Below, in pieces: positions 36,459 through 46,133 of a stretch of 64,000 nt of DNA. The notes under the pieces were generated by a model. It was not told the DNA's origin. It saw only the letters and a list, made by a program, of their open reading frames with translations, and ran no database searches. The translations under genes and the position numbers were made by a program. Origin of the DNA: CAVOXO01 sp963700425 (lineage in GTDB: Bacteria; Actinomycetota; Acidimicrobiia; Acidimicrobiales; Microtrichaceae); assembly GCA_963700425.1 (NCBI GenBank), contig CAVOXO010000002.1:372001-436000 (forward strand), read 5' to 3'. Within the stretch, counting starts at the first letter, position 1; every line of letters starts with the position of its first letter.

Positions 36459-37756
36459 CCCGACGGACACGACAACGACCTGGCGGTCGGAGAACCGCAG
36501 CCACTGCGACGCGCACCATCGCGGCCGCCGGAGCACTGGCGCTGGTGGCCACGCACTGCTCCGACGACACCCCACCGACGGCCGAGGTGCCCGAACCCAC
36601 CGCGCCGACCGTGCCCGCCACGACCTCGACGACCTCGACGACGGTCGCACCGGCCGCAACTCCCGACCTCGGCATCCCGCTGACACTCACCCCTGTCACC
36701 ACGGTGACGTCTCCCACCGCGATGACGGCGTGGCCGGGACGATCAGCGGCCCTCGTCGCCGAGCGGAGCGGGGTCGTGCGGGAGATCGACCTCTCGACGA
36801 CCCCGGCCGGCGACGAGGGGACCGCGCTCGACCTGACCGACTCGGTGGGCGAGATCGCCGGCGAACAGGGCCTGCTCGGCCTCGCCATCGACTCCGCGGC
36901 GTCGGTGCTCGTCGTGTCCTACACCGACGGCAACGACGACGGCGCCAGCGTGATCGAGACCTTCGAACTCGACGGCGACTCCATCGACGAGACCTCGCGT
37001 CGCGAGATCCTGCGAGTGGATCAGCCGTTCGCCAACCACAACGGTGGCAATGTCGCCTTCGGGCCCGAAGGATCCCTCTACATCGGCTTCGGCGACGGCG
37101 GAAGCCAGGGCGACCCCGGTCTCAACGGGCAGAACCCCTCGACCCTCCTCGGGTCGATGCTCCGCATCGACCTCAATCCCGCCGACGCCGCGATCCCCTA
37201 CTCGGTCCGCGCCGACAACCCCTTCGCCCTCGGTGAGGGCGGACGCCAGGAGGTCTTCCTCTACGGGCTGCGAAACCCGTGGCGATTCAGCTTCGACAGG
37301 ATGACCGGCGACCTGTGGATCGGCGACGTCGGCGACTCGAGTTGGGAGGAGATCGACGTGTTGTGGGCCTCCCAGGGTGGTGGCTCGGGATCGAATCTGG
37401 GTTGGTCTCTGAGGGAGGGACGCCACGACACGTCCCGGTCGGGTGCCCTCCAGGGGAACGTGGTGGAACCGATCGCCGAGTACGACCACGACTCGGGCTC
37501 GTCGGTCACCGGAGGTTACGTCTACCGGGGTGAGGCGATTCCCGAACTGGCGGGTGCCTACCTCTACGCCGACTACTCGCGGCCCGGCGTGCGCGCTCTG
37601 GTGGCCGACGATGGTGCGACCGACGTCTCCGACAGCGCCGATCTCGACATCGACGGGTCCGGCATCTCCAACATCGTGTCCTTCGGCCAGGACAACGACG
37701 GCGAGCTGTACGTTCTCTCGCTCGACGGCGGGGTCTACCGGATCGATCCTCGCTGA
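36455..37756 (+). CDS. Secreted PQQ-type sugar dehydrogenase (glucose/sorbosone family)
   Basis: A 433-residue beta-propeller oxidoreductase acting outside the membrane. An N-terminal signal-like stretch (TIAAAGALALVATHC) may end in an unusual lipobox with His before Cys, followed by a Thr/Ser linker (TTSTTSTTV). The catalytic domain has AEQ-like GEQGLLGLAIDS, FANHNGGNVAFGPEGSLYIG with the active-site His, FGDGGSQGDPGLNGQNPSTL and VFLYGLRNPWRFSFD, the family hallmarks. Pyrroloquinoline quinone and calcium are the expected cofactors in many relatives, but some bind neither. No PQQ synthesis genes are nearby. ATG 36455 overlaps tesB by 4 bases. Confidence 0.87.
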   Translation: MTRRTRQRPGGRRTAATATRTIAAAGALALVATHCSDDTPPTAEVPEPTAPTVPATTSTTSTTVAPAATPDLGIPLTLTPVTTVTSPTAMTAWPGRSAALVAERSGVVREIDLSTTPAGDEGTALDLTDSVGEIAGEQGLLGLAIDSAASVLVVSYTDGNDDGASVIETFELDGDSIDETSRREILRVDQPFANHNGGNVAFGPEGSLYIGFGDGGSQGDPGLNGQNPSTLLGSMLRIDLNPADAAIPYSVRADNPFALGEGGRQEVFLYGLRNPWRFSFDRMTGDLWIGDVGDSSWEEIDVLWASQGGGSGSNLGWSLREGRHDTSRSGALQGNVVEPIAEYDHDSGSSVTGGYVYRGEAIPELAGAYLYADYSRPGVRALVADDGATDVSDSADLDIDGSGISNIVSFGQDNDGELYVLSLDGGVYRIDPR

Positions 37757-37803
37757 ATCGGACGATCTGAGCGTCGGCACGGGTTCGGGGAAGCGGCTCG
37801 GCC

Positions 37804-38250
37804 TCAGTCACCCATGTAGCGGTAGACGTTGGTGTCGCGGACCTCGAAGCCGAGCCGGCGATAGAGACGATTCGCCGCCTCGCGAGTGGGACGCGACGTC
37901 AGGTCGACGGTCTTGGCCCCCATGTCCAGGGCCATCCTCGTGGCCGCGGAGATGAGGGCCGCGCCGACCCCCGACCCCCGGCCCCTCTCGTCCACGACGA
38001 CGTCCTCGATCCAGGCCCGCACCCCCGTCGGAATGCGAAACACCACCAGTGACATCGAGCCGACCACGCTCCCACCTCCGTCACGGGCGATGAGAATGTG
38101 CGTGCTGTCGCTCTCCACCATCGCCGTCAGTTCCTCGGGGGTGGGAGGCGGCGACGTACTCGAGAGTTGAGGTACGAGCCCCTCGAATGCGGAGATCACA
38201 TCGGGAGTGACGGCGAGGAGTTCGGCAATCGAGATGTCCCCATCGGTCAT
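37804..38250 (-). CDS. GNAT family N-acetyltransferase
   Basis: 148 residues. The acetyl-CoA-binding motif A is EDVVVDERGRGSGVGAALI, and the final part AANRLYRRLGFEVRDTNVYR is typical of GNAT enzymes acting on small molecules or protein N-termini. The N-terminal part is the acceptor-binding region and does not reveal the substrate. ATG 38250 is chosen because upstream residues are unlike the family. Convergent with the sugar dehydrogenase gene and divergent from the PAC2 gene. Confidence 0.85.
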   Translation of the reverse strand: MTDGDISIAELLAVTPDVISAFEGLVPQLSSTSPPPTPEELTAMVESDSTHILIARDGGGSVVGSMSLVVFRIPTGVRAWIEDVVVDERGRGSGVGAALISAATRMALDMGAKTVDLTSRPTREAANRLYRRLGFEVRDTNVYRYMGD

Positions 38251-38291
38251 CGGTTCAGGGTACGTGATCGCGCACCGCAACGGGGACGCCG

Positions 38292-39149
38292 ATGGGTAGC
38301 GTGAACATCGTGAGTCACATCCGCTGGGAAGCCCACCCCGAGCTGGCCGAACCGGTGATGATCTGCGCGTTCGACGGGTGGAACGACGCCGGGGACGCCG
38401 CCACGTCGACGATCGACCACCTGCTCACGGTGTGGGGTGCCGACGCTCTCGCCACCATCGACTCCGAGGAGTTCTACGACTTCACGTCCACCCGCCCGAT
38501 CGTCGAGATCGCCGAGGGCGAGCGTCGGACCGTGTTGTGGCCCGACACGGCGATCCACTTCGCCCGGGTCGAGGGAGCACCCGACGTGATCCTTTTGCGG
38601 GGTCATGAGCCGCAGCTGAAGTGGAAGACCTTCAGCGCTCAGATCCTCGACGTGGCCCGACGGCACAACTGCCGTCTGGTGCTCACCCTCGGTGCGTTGC
38701 TCGCGGATGTGCCGCACTCGCGACCGACCTCGGTGTTCGGTACCGCCTATGACCAGACCGTGATCGACGCTCTCGGGCTCGAGCCATCCCGATACGAGGG
38801 ACCGACGGGGATCGTGGGAGTCCTCCACGACGAGTGCCGCCGGGCCGGGCTCAATTCGGCGTCGCTGTGGGCCGCAGTGCCCAGCTATGTGCCCGCGGCA
38901 CCATCCCCCAAGGCTGCACTGGCCCTGGTCAACCGGGTGGGACAACTCCTCAAGATGTCCATCGATCCCGGTGACCTTCCCGCCATCTCCCACGACTACG
39001 AGGAACAGATCTCCGATCTCGTGTCCGAGGACGCTGACACCGCCGCCTACGTCAACCAGCTCGAGGAGCGACACGACTCCGACACCGCCGCCCTCGATTC
39101 CGCCGACGGGCTCGTCGCCGAGGTCGAGGAGTTCCTCCGGGAGCAGTGA
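38292..39149 (+). CDS. PAC2 family protein (proteasome assembly chaperone-like)
   Basis: 285 residues. The opening PVMICAFDGWNDAGDAATST is the PAC2 family signature, followed by FTSTRPIVEIAEGERR, VILLRGHEPQLKWKTF, and LGALLADVPHSRPTSVFG. Family members in actinobacteria are associated with proteasome or small-molecule biology, but the biochemical role is not established. The C-terminal 60 residues are acidic and helical (YEEQISDLVSEDADTAAY). ATG 38292 follows the divergent GNAT gene by 41 bases. Confidence 0.85.
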   Translation: MGSVNIVSHIRWEAHPELAEPVMICAFDGWNDAGDAATSTIDHLLTVWGADALATIDSEEFYDFTSTRPIVEIAEGERRTVLWPDTAIHFARVEGAPDVILLRGHEPQLKWKTFSAQILDVARRHNCRLVLTLGALLADVPHSRPTSVFGTAYDQTVIDALGLEPSRYEGPTGIVGVLHDECRRAGLNSASLWAAVPSYVPAAPSPKAALALVNRVGQLLKMSIDPGDLPAISHDYEEQISDLVSEDADTAAYVNQLEERHDSDTAALDSADGLVAEVEEFLREQ

Positions 39150-39183
39150 TCCACGCGACTCGTCCCTCCGACCGATCTCTCGA

Positions 39184-39894
39184 TCAGCCCGGCGGATCCG
39201 ACGAGGCGGCCCGTCCATCGGGGCGGCGCCACACCGAGTCGCGGGGCTCGTCGAAGTGAGCGGGGCGGTCGGATCCCGAGATGGCGTTGAACGCCATCTC
39301 CCCCCAGTGATCCACGCCGACGGTCGCCGGCGGCAATGACTCGCGGCCGAACCAACCCGCGTCGAGGCACTCCAGTGGGTGCGGACTCAGCTCGCCACCG
39401 ACGGGTCGGCAGAGGAACACCACCGAGTAGAGGGGGTTTCGGGTGAACCCGAGTCGCATCCCGTCGAACACCCCCAACAGCCGCTCGACCACCACGTCGA
39501 TTCCTGTCTCCTCCTTGACCTCCTTGACCGCCACTTCCGCCGGGCTGTAGCCGACGTCGGCCCAGCCCGTCGGATAGAGCCAGACGCCCGAATCGGAACG
39601 TTGGATGAGAAGGATCTCGTCGTCGACATTGCCCACCACCGCACCGACGGCGACCTTCGGCGTGACGTAGCCGGCCACTCCCTGACCGACGTTCGCCAGC
39701 CATTCGGCAACCAGGTCGGCCGGATCGTGGGGGCGCTGCGCTGCGGCGGCGATGTCACCGGCGACGGCGAGAATCTCCTCGAAGCGCTCCCGCTCATAGA
39801 GGTTGTCGGTGAAGCCCAGCCCGGTTCGGGCGATCGCCGAGAGCGACTCGCTCCAGCGCAGCAGATCCCTCTCTGTCAACGGCCCGTCGTTCAT
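39184..39894 (-). CDS. NUDIX hydrolase with N-terminal domain
   Basis: 236 residues. The NUDIX box is GYSPAEVAVKEVKEETGI (Lys in place of the usual Arg before Glu, which some active members have). The N-terminal 70 residues (DLLRWSESLSAIARTGLGF) form the domain found in a subfamily of NUDIX enzymes that cleave nucleoside diphosphate compounds. VGAVVGNVDDEILLIQRSD is the first strand pair. Substrate not predictable. Located between the PAC2 gene (convergent) and glnD (same strand, 63 bases). Confidence 0.85.
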   Translation of the reverse strand: MNDGPLTERDLLRWSESLSAIARTGLGFTDNLYERERFEEILAVAGDIAAAAQRPHDPADLVAEWLANVGQGVAGYVTPKVAVGAVVGNVDDEILLIQRSDSGVWLYPTGWADVGYSPAEVAVKEVKEETGIDVVVERLLGVFDGMRLGFTRNPLYSVVFLCRPVGGELSPHPLECLDAGWFGRESLPPATVGVDHWGEMAFNAISGSDRPAHFDEPRDSVWRRPDGRAASSDPPG

Positions 39895-39956
39895 GTACGA
39901 ACGGTACGCGACGGCGGAGCCGCGTTGGCGTTGGGCCGGCGTGCGGAATCGGACCC

Positions 39957-42239
39957 CTAGGCGATGGCGCCCGACAGGACGTGTCGGAGCGCGCTGCGTA
40001 TCTCGGCGACGTCGCCGTCATCGAGGATCTTGGAGCCTCCGTTGTCGACGACGTAGAAGGTGTCGATCGCATCCGAGCCGATGGTGACGATCTTGGCGCG
40101 GAGGATCTCGAGGTCGAGATCGGTGAGCGTACGGGTCAGCCGGTACAGCAGTCCCACCCGGTCGGGTCCGACGATCTCGACGACCGTGGCGTCGTCCGAG
40201 GCGGAGTTGAGCACGTCGACCCGCTCGTCGAGTGCCCTGGCCGAACGCTTCTTGCGCCGGTAGCTGCGTGTCGCGCTCGGCCAGGCGGGGCTCGAGCGCC
40301 AAGCGCCCGCCGATGGCCCGACGCAGATCGGACTCGACCTTGGTCCACGCGATCGATGCCCCGAATGCCGAGGCCACCCGGAAGTCGTCGACTGCGACCC
40401 CGTCCTCGCTCGACGCCGACGCCTCGACGATCTCGAGGCCGTTGATCGCCAGAACCCCCGCGATCCGACTGAACAGACCGTGTCGGTCGGGGCAGACCAC
40501 TCGCACGTTGTCGTCCTCGATGGTGATCACCGGCGATCCGTCGTCGGTGCCGATCACGTGGGCGTCGCGGTCCACAGGGGTCGTGACCGAGTCGGTCACC
40601 TCGGACACGTCGCCGCCTTCGAGGACGTGGCCCACGCGATCGACGAGGGTGGACACCAGCCCGGCCTTCCACTCCGACCAGGCGGAAGGCCCGGTGGCCA
40701 GGGAGTCGGCCTCGGTGAGTGCGGCCAGCAGGTCGAGTCGATCGGTGTCCTCGACCAGATCGGCGACCGAACGCACCGTCGCCGGATCGTCGAGATCTCG
40801 TCGGGTGGCGACATCGGGGATGAGCAGGTGGTGTTCCACCAGGAAGGCGATGGTCGCCGTGTCGACGGGGGCGAATCCCATTCTCGGCGTGATCTCGAGC
40901 GAGAGTCGCGTGCCGACCGTGGCGTGATCGCCCGGGTATCCCTTTCCGATGTCGTGGAGGAGCGTCCCCATCAGCAACAGGTCGGGGCGGGCGACCGACG
41001 CCGGCGAGCCCCGCGGCATTGGCGGTTGCCTCCAGCAGGTGCCGATCGACGGTGAAGCGGTGGTACGCGTTCCGCTGCGGGTGACTCCGATTCGGCTCCC
41101 ATTCGGGTAGCAGGCGACACCACATCCCGACCATGTCGAGGTCGTCGATGACCTCGATCGCGGCGCGCCCTGCCGCCAGGAGACCCACGAAGAGCTCTCG
41201 GGACTCGTCGGGCCATGTTCCCTCGATGCCCGGTGCGTCGCGCAACCGGTCCAGGGTGTCCCGGCCGAGGCGCACGCCTGCCCGCGCCGCCCGCTGCGCC
41301 AGTTGCAGCGCCGTCGTGCCGTCCAGCCGCTCGTCCGGTGGGGCCTCGATGCGCTCGATCGGAGCCGGGCGACGGCGAAAGCGCCCGGAGGGCCGGACCC
41401 GCACCGAGGCCCAGACGTCATCGGCCACCCACGTGATCGCCCGCGCCGCCTCCGCGATTCCCGCCATCAACACGTCGGAATCCGGGAGACCGAGCCGAGT
41501 CGCCACGTCGTCCTGTTCCTGCAGCAGCAGTTGATCGCCCGATCGCCCCGTCGAGCGATGGAGCTCGATGCGCGCCTCGAGAAGGGTCTCGTAATCGGCC
41601 GGCGATCGCGACGAGGTCCTCGTCGTCGACGGCGGTCGGATCGGCATCCCGGAGCCACCGCAGTGCGTGGACGTCGCTCAGGCCCCCGCGGCCCTCCTTG
41701 AGATCGGGCTCGAGGGCGAAAGCGACGTCGGGGGTCGACGCGTGGCGCTCGGACACGGAGTCGGCCAGTTCCCCGACACGACGTCGAGCCCCGGCCCTCC
41801 ACTCCTCGTGCGCCCGGCGTGCCATGTCGGCTCCGATGTGGTGGTCACCGGCGACGACCCGCGAGCTCAACAGCGCCGTCGCGGTGGGCAGGTCCTGCCC
41901 GGCGAGCTTGAGCGCCTCGCCGATGGTCCGGACGGAGTGACCGAGCTTGAGGCCCTCGTCCCAGACGGTGTACCAGAGAGGTGCCACCGCCTCGGGGTCC
42001 AGCGTGCCGTCGTGGATGACCATCAGATCGAGGTCGCTGGCGGGGCTCAGCTCTGCTCGCCCCTGCCCACCCGTCGCCATCAACGCGACCCCTTCGGGGG
42101 TCCGCCCCGCGGACGCCAACGCCGCCGCGAACGCCTCGGCCAACCACTCGTCGACGAGCCTGCTGTACGCCGCCGCGAAGTCAGAGCCCCTCAGATCGTC
42201 GTCGGCGATGACCTGGTCTCTCCGCGGCGCGTCGGACAT
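39957..42239 (-). CDS. glnD: PII uridylyltransferase/uridylyl-removing enzyme (three frameshifts)
   Basis: Bifunctional nitrogen sensor that uridylylates PII when glutamine is low and reverses this when it is high. About 760 residues when repaired. The nucleotidyltransferase domain has MATGGQGRAELSPASDLDL, the UR domain has the HD motif TLLHDIGKGYPGDHATVG, and two ACT domains follow (DDNVRVVCPDRHGLFSRIAG and VVEIVGPDRVGLLYRLTRTL). Breaks lie near 41595, 41015 and 40260. ATG 42239 is one base after the glnK stop, giving an amt-glnK-glnD operon, the usual order in actinobacteria. In mycobacteria the homologue adenylylates PII; that variant is possible here. Confidence 0.88.
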
Positions 42240-42240
42240 G

Positions 42241-42579
42241 TCAGACCGCGTCGGCGTTGCGTTCGCCGGTGCGGATCCGCACCAGCGACTCCACGTCGGT
42301 GACCCACACCTTTCCGTCGCCGATCTTGGCGGTACGGGCAGCCTCGACGATCCCCTCGACCACCCGCTCGGAATCCGCGTCGTCGATGACGATCTCGACA
42401 CGGACCTTGGGGACGAAGTCGATCTGGTACTCGGCGCCCCGGTAGGTCTCGGTGTGACCCCCCTGACGACCGAAGCCCTGGACTTCGCTGACGGTCATGC
42501 CCTCGACGCCCAGCCCCTTGAGTGCATCCTTCACGTCGTCGAGCTTGAAGGGCTTCACGATCGCGGTGATGAGTTTCAT
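42241..42579 (-). CDS. glnK: Nitrogen regulatory protein PII (GlnK/GlnB)
   Basis: 112-residue trimeric signal protein that binds 2-oxoglutarate and ATP/ADP and controls the ammonium channel. The sequence matches PII from MKLITAIVKPFKLDDVKDAL through the T-loop TETYRGAEYQIDF, with the modification residue Tyr51 present, to the B-loop IGDGKVWV and signature VRIRTGERNADAV. ATG 42579 follows AAGGAG. It lies 29 bases after amt and 1 base before glnD, so it is probably the PII dedicated to Amt. The modifier is most likely the adjacent GlnD. Confidence 0.95.
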   Translation of the reverse strand: MKLITAIVKPFKLDDVKDALKGLGVEGMTVSEVQGFGRQGGHTETYRGAEYQIDFVPKVRVEIVIDDADSERVVEGIVEAARTAKIGDGKVWVTDVESLVRIRTGERNADAV

Positions 42580-42608
42580 GGTTCTGCTCCTTGTCGATTC
42601 TGTGATGC

Positions 42609-43859
42609 CTAGCCGAGCCGGCCCATGGAACGCTCGGCGAGGTTGTAGCCGGTCTCGGCGTGCTCGGTGACGTCGAGACCCTGGAACTCGTCCTCTTCGG
42701 ACGACCCGAATGCCCATCGTCGCGTCGAGCACCTTGAGCACGGCGAAGGTCACGGCGAACGAGAAGACCATGACCACCGCGTTGGCGAAGATCTGCTCGA
42801 ACAGCAGGCCCGCCCCGTCGCCGGCGATGAGACCTCCCTCGCTGACTCCGAGCGCCGCGGAGACGAGATCCGCGTCGGCGAACACACCGATGAGGATCGA
42901 TCCGACCAGCCCGCCGACGAGGTGGACCCCCACCACGTCGAGGCTGTCGTCGTAGCCGAATCGGAACTTCACGGCCATGGCCAGCGAACAGACCACGCCG
43001 GCGATCGCGCCGATGGCGATGGCGGAGAGCGGACTGACGAAGGCGCACCCCGGCGTGATGGCGACGAGACCCGCGACGATTCCCGACGCCACACCGAGGT
43101 TGGTGAAGTGGCCCTCCCGGACCCGCTCGGTGACGCCCCAGGCCAGACCCGCCGCAGCGGCGGCCAGCATCGTGTTGACGAACGCGACGACCGCCACTCC
43201 GTTGGCGGCGAGCGCCGATCCGGCGTTGAAGCCGAACCAGCCGAGCCACAGGATTCCGGTGCCCAACATCACCAGTGGCATCGAGTGCGGGGGTGAACCC
43301 TCCTCCGGCCAACCCCGGCGACGCCCGAGAACCAGGACCGCGGCGAGGGCTGCGGCCCCGGCGTTGACGTGGATCGAGGTCCCGCCGGCGAAGTCGAGCG
43401 AGCCGCGCTCCTTGAGCCACCCCTCCGGCCCGAACACCCAGTAGGTGACCGGGACGTACACCAACAGCGACCAGATGGGCACGAAGATCGGCCCAGGCGG
43501 CGAACTTCATGCGGTCGGCCACGGCGCCCGCGATGAGGGCCGGCGTGATGGCTGCGAAGGTCGCCAGGAAGATCATGGTGAGCAGGGTGCGCCGAGCCCT
43601 CGGGCGTCGTGAGGGGGATGTTGTCGAGGAAGGCGTTGTCGAAGTCCCCGATGAACCCGCTTCCCCCGCTGAAGGCCAGCGTGTAACCGACCGCCACCCA
43701 CAACAGCGGCACGACCAACAGGCACCAGAAGTTCATCATCAACATGTTGAGGACGTTCTTCGCCCGCACCATGCCGCCGTAGAAGAACGCCAGGCCGGGG
43801 GTCATGAACAGGACGAGGGCTGCCGACACCAACAACCACGCAGTGTTTCCGGAATCCAC
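42609..43859 (-). CDS. amt: Ammonium transporter (three frameshifts)
   Basis: About 416 residues when repaired, eleven membrane helices. The N-terminus WLLVSAALVLFMTPGLAFFY then GGMVRAKNVLNMLMM matches Amt; DFAGGTSIHVNAGAAALA contains the family DFAGG.VVH-type signature with the first pore His; GVHLVGGLVGSILIG carries the second. The C-terminal DEFQGLDVTEHAETGYN is the PII-responsive tail. Breaks lie near 43600, 43495 and 42700. Start GTG 43859 follows a strong GAGGAGGAG site. First gene of amt-glnK-glnD, with a GlnR-like site upstream. Confidence 0.88.
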
Positions 43860-43918
43860 GTCTCACTCCTCCTCTGCGGCCTGGGCCGCTCACGCTGGGC
43901 GAACCGTATCGACGGAGT

Positions 43919-43934
43919 GTTTCGTGTGTGTTTC
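43919..43934 (-). promoter_or_regulatory. Possible GlnR-type nitrogen-control site upstream of amt
   Basis: On the coding strand of amt the bases read GAAAC-acacac-GAAAC. Two 5-base half-sites separated by 6 bases fit the established actinobacterial GlnR pattern (gTnAC-n6-GaAAC) at the second half-site; the first half is GAAAC rather than GTNAC. It lies about 60 bases before the amt start, a suitable position for nitrogen activation. Confidence 0.4.
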
Positions 43935-44003
43935 GGGAGGCGTTCAGCTCTGTGACGGTTGACGGAATGAGAACCCACGCCAGCCCCGATCGCGGGGCAG
44001 ACT

Positions 44004-44192
44004 GTGACGGTGAGTGTTCGTCAGGACTGTCGTCACTATTCGACCCGCACCACCCCTGGCGGTGATCTGGTGCAGCGGTGTCGACTCTCTGCGAACGAGG
44101 ACGCGCCCTTCGGGTGTCCCGAGGGCTGCATCTTCTTCGAGGCGCGTCCCATCTCGGAGTTCGGCTGGCAGCGATTCGACCCCGACGACTGA
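44004..44192 (+). CDS. Small four-cysteine protein, unknown function
   Basis: 62 residues from GTG 44004 (or 60 from GTG 44010). Four Cys occur as DCRHY, RCRLS and CPEGC, spacing C-x16-C-x11-C-x3-C, a possible metal (zinc or iron) site. The end EFGWQRFDPDD is acidic. No signal peptide. The coding bias and clean stop, plus its placement between amt and the convergent hypothetical gene, support a real gene. I do not recognise the family. Confidence 0.6.
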   Translation: MTVSVRQDCRHYSTRTTPGGDLVQRCRLSANEDAPFGCPEGCIFFEARPISEFGWQRFDPDD

Positions 44193-44201
44193 ACGCCGCG
44201 G

Positions 44202-44645
44202 TCATTCGGCGCGTCGTCGCAGATGCTCGAAGGCCTTCGCAGCACCCCAGCGCAGTCCGGCTTCGGCCACGTCGTCACCGAGCTCGGCCCAGTTCGCCGG
44301 CCCCAGCCCGAACGGATCGTCCGGATCGATCCGCCGCTGGACGGGGTCGCGGCGAATCGGCTCGATACCCCCATCGTGGAGGGCCCGAGTGGCCGGCGTC
44401 ATGGAGGCACGGACGATCGCCAACGGAGTCGTGGTCTGTTGCTGCGGTTCGGAGGCCACCAGATCGGTGAGCGCGGTCATCGCCGTCGAGACCACCTGCT
44501 CGGTGACCCCCGAGACGGTGTCGTCGTCGATGGCGGGGAACCGCTCGCGCAGACGGTCGGCCACCCACGGCGCCAGGTGGCGGCCGACGGCGTCGACCAA
44601 CAACCGACCCTCCTCGGCCATCCGCGCTGCCGGTTCGGAATCCAC
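44202..44645 (-). CDS. Helical protein of unknown function
   Basis: 147 residues, mostly predicted alpha-helix (LVDAVGRHLAPWVADRLRER, VTEQVVSTAMTALTDLVA, GLRWGAAKAFEHLRRR), without signal peptide or membrane segment. The segment RRIDPDDPFGLGPANWAEL is Pro/Asp-rich. I recognise no family. Convergent with the small four-Cys gene (9-base gap) and divergent from the substrate-binding lipoprotein gene (24-base gap between starts). Confidence 0.55.
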   Translation of the reverse strand: MDSEPAARMAEEGRLLVDAVGRHLAPWVADRLRERFPAIDDDTVSGVTEQVVSTAMTALTDLVASEPQQQTTTPLAIVRASMTPATRALHDGGIEPIRRDPVQRRIDPDDPFGLGPANWAELGDDVAEAGLRWGAAKAFEHLRRRAE

Positions 44646-44669
44646 CGACGGACTCTACAGTTGGTCCCC

Positions 44670-46020
44670 ATGTCCCGAATCGGGTGGCGACCTTCCGCGC
44701 TGGTTCTTCTCTCGGTGTCGGCGGTCGTCGTCGGCGCGGCCTGCGGCGGCGCGGAGTACCGCGAGGACCCTCTCGACACCTCCGACCCCGATGCGCTGTT
44801 CGTCCCCGTGGAACCGCCGGTGACAACCGACAGCCCCGTCGCGGGCATGCGGGGGGTCACCCACTCCCGCACCATGCCGTTGTCGTTTCACTCCCGGTTG
44901 ACGGCCGTCGACCCGACCCTCACCGAGTTTGCGGGGGCGACAGAGGCCTTCGACGCCGTTGTCACCTCGGCGCTCGCCGCGGAGAAGGCCCGCACCGATG
45001 CGCCGACCCGGGTGGCGGCCGAGATCGTCTCGGTGACCGACGGATCCGACCTGTGCTTCAGCTTCCATGAGTGTCGGTTGGTGACCGATGCGGGGGGCGA
45101 GCCCGACTACGACGGAGTGTCCGGTGGCGTTCAGCTGCTCGCCACGGGAGACCCGGCGAGGGTCACGATGGACGCGATCGAGTTCCTCGACGACGGATCG
45201 AGACGGATCGACGACACGATGTCGGTCCCGCTGGACGATCCCGTGGCCCGCCCTCCCTTCGTCGATCCCCGGGTGGGGTTCCGCGGCGACGGCGTCCTCC
45301 GTATCGGCACGCTGCTGCCCGTGGCGGGGCCCGACGGCGAGACGGCCCGCGCCACGCTGGCCGGAGTGAGGGTTGCCGTCGACGAGATCAACGCCGATGC
45401 CGGGGTGCTCGGCGATCCGGTCGAGTTGATGGCCGACGAGTCCGGGGACGGCTCTCCCGACGCGATCGCCGAGGCCGTGCAACGGCTCGTCGATGGCGGC
45501 GCGGACGTCGTCATCGGAGGGACCGACGGTTCCATCGACCGGGTGGCCATCGACGCAGTCACATCGGCGGGTCTCGTGCTCTTCAGCCCGACCGACGGCG
45601 ATCGGGCGTCGGCGACGATTCCCGACCTGGGGCGTTTCTTCCGGCTCGCCAACGACGAGGCTGCCGAGGGCCGGGCCCTGGCGCGGCTCATCGCCGACGA
45701 GGGGTATCTCGCGGTGGCGGTCATCGTGGGAGACGACGAGAAGTCGGTGGATCTCAACGACGACCTGGCGAGCAGCCTGAGTGCCGCGTCGGTCGAGATC
45801 GTCGCCTCGATCGCACTGACGCCCGTGTCCGAGGCCTCGTTCGTCGCCACCGGTGTCATGAACGCGCTCTGCCGACGCCGTGGTCATCCTGGGAACGGCG
45901 CAGAGCGCCGCTCCGATCATCGCCGAGTTGACCCGGGTCGGAGCCGGACCGTCGTCGCTGCCCACGTTCGGGTCGAGTGGGGTGATGACCCCCGATCTGG
46001 TGCGACTGCTGGAGTCCTGA
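44670..46020 (+). pseudogene. Periplasmic-binding-protein-type lipoprotein, frameshifted and apparently truncated
   Basis: The N-terminus (ATG 44670) has a lipoprotein signal, VLLSVSAVVVGAACGGAEY, with the lipobox GAAC. After about 190 residues of unassigned sequence begins a branched-chain-amino-acid-type substrate-binding domain (LRIGTLLPVAGPDGETARAT, VAVDEINADAGVLGDPVELM, DVVIGGTDGSIDRVAI, VAVIVGDDEKSVDLNDDLA). One base must be dropped near 45867 to continue as SADAVVILGTAQSAAPIIAE. The frame then stops at 46018-46020 after LVRLLES, roughly 240 residues into a domain that is usually 330 or more. The missing C-terminal lobe directly abuts the AbiE-like pair, suggesting interruption by that element. 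No permease genes are adjacent. Confidence 0.7.
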
Positions 46021-46049
46021 AGGTCCCGACCATCCCCGTCCCGGAGCGC

Positions 46050-46133
46050 TGTTCGGTGTTCGTGACGGCGCAACTCGGGAACATCTGGTTGCCAACCAAG
46101 AGTTTTCTCAGTATGTTCGGTGTTCGTGACGGC
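46050..46133. repeat. 20-bp direct repeat flanking the toxin-antitoxin promoter region
   Basis: tgttcggtgttcgtgacggc occurs exactly at 46050-46069 and at 46114-46133, 44 bases apart. The second copy overlaps the -10-like box and start of the AbiEi-like gene. It could be duplicated operator DNA for the antitoxin or a scar of insertion. Confidence 0.7.
46089..46117 (+). promoter_or_regulatory. Promoter-like sequence for the AbiE-like pair
   Basis: TTGCCA (46089-46094), 17 bases, then TATGTT (46112-46117), close to the SigA consensus and set in locally AT-rich DNA. The expected transcription start would be around 46124, next to the GTG codons at 46120/46126, so a leaderless mRNA is possible. 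Confidence 0.5.

Noticed and set aside
35597..37756. Apparent thioesterase-sugar dehydrogenase fusion of 719 residues
   Set aside because: The frame continues only because of a one-base error near 36105; the thioesterase C-terminal half is intact in another frame and the dehydrogenase has its own ATG with a 4-base overlap.
42191..43576. Open frames linking the ammonium transporter and PII into one protein
   Set aside because: Caused by indels in amt; amt has a natural stop at 42609 and glnK its own start with AAGGAG.
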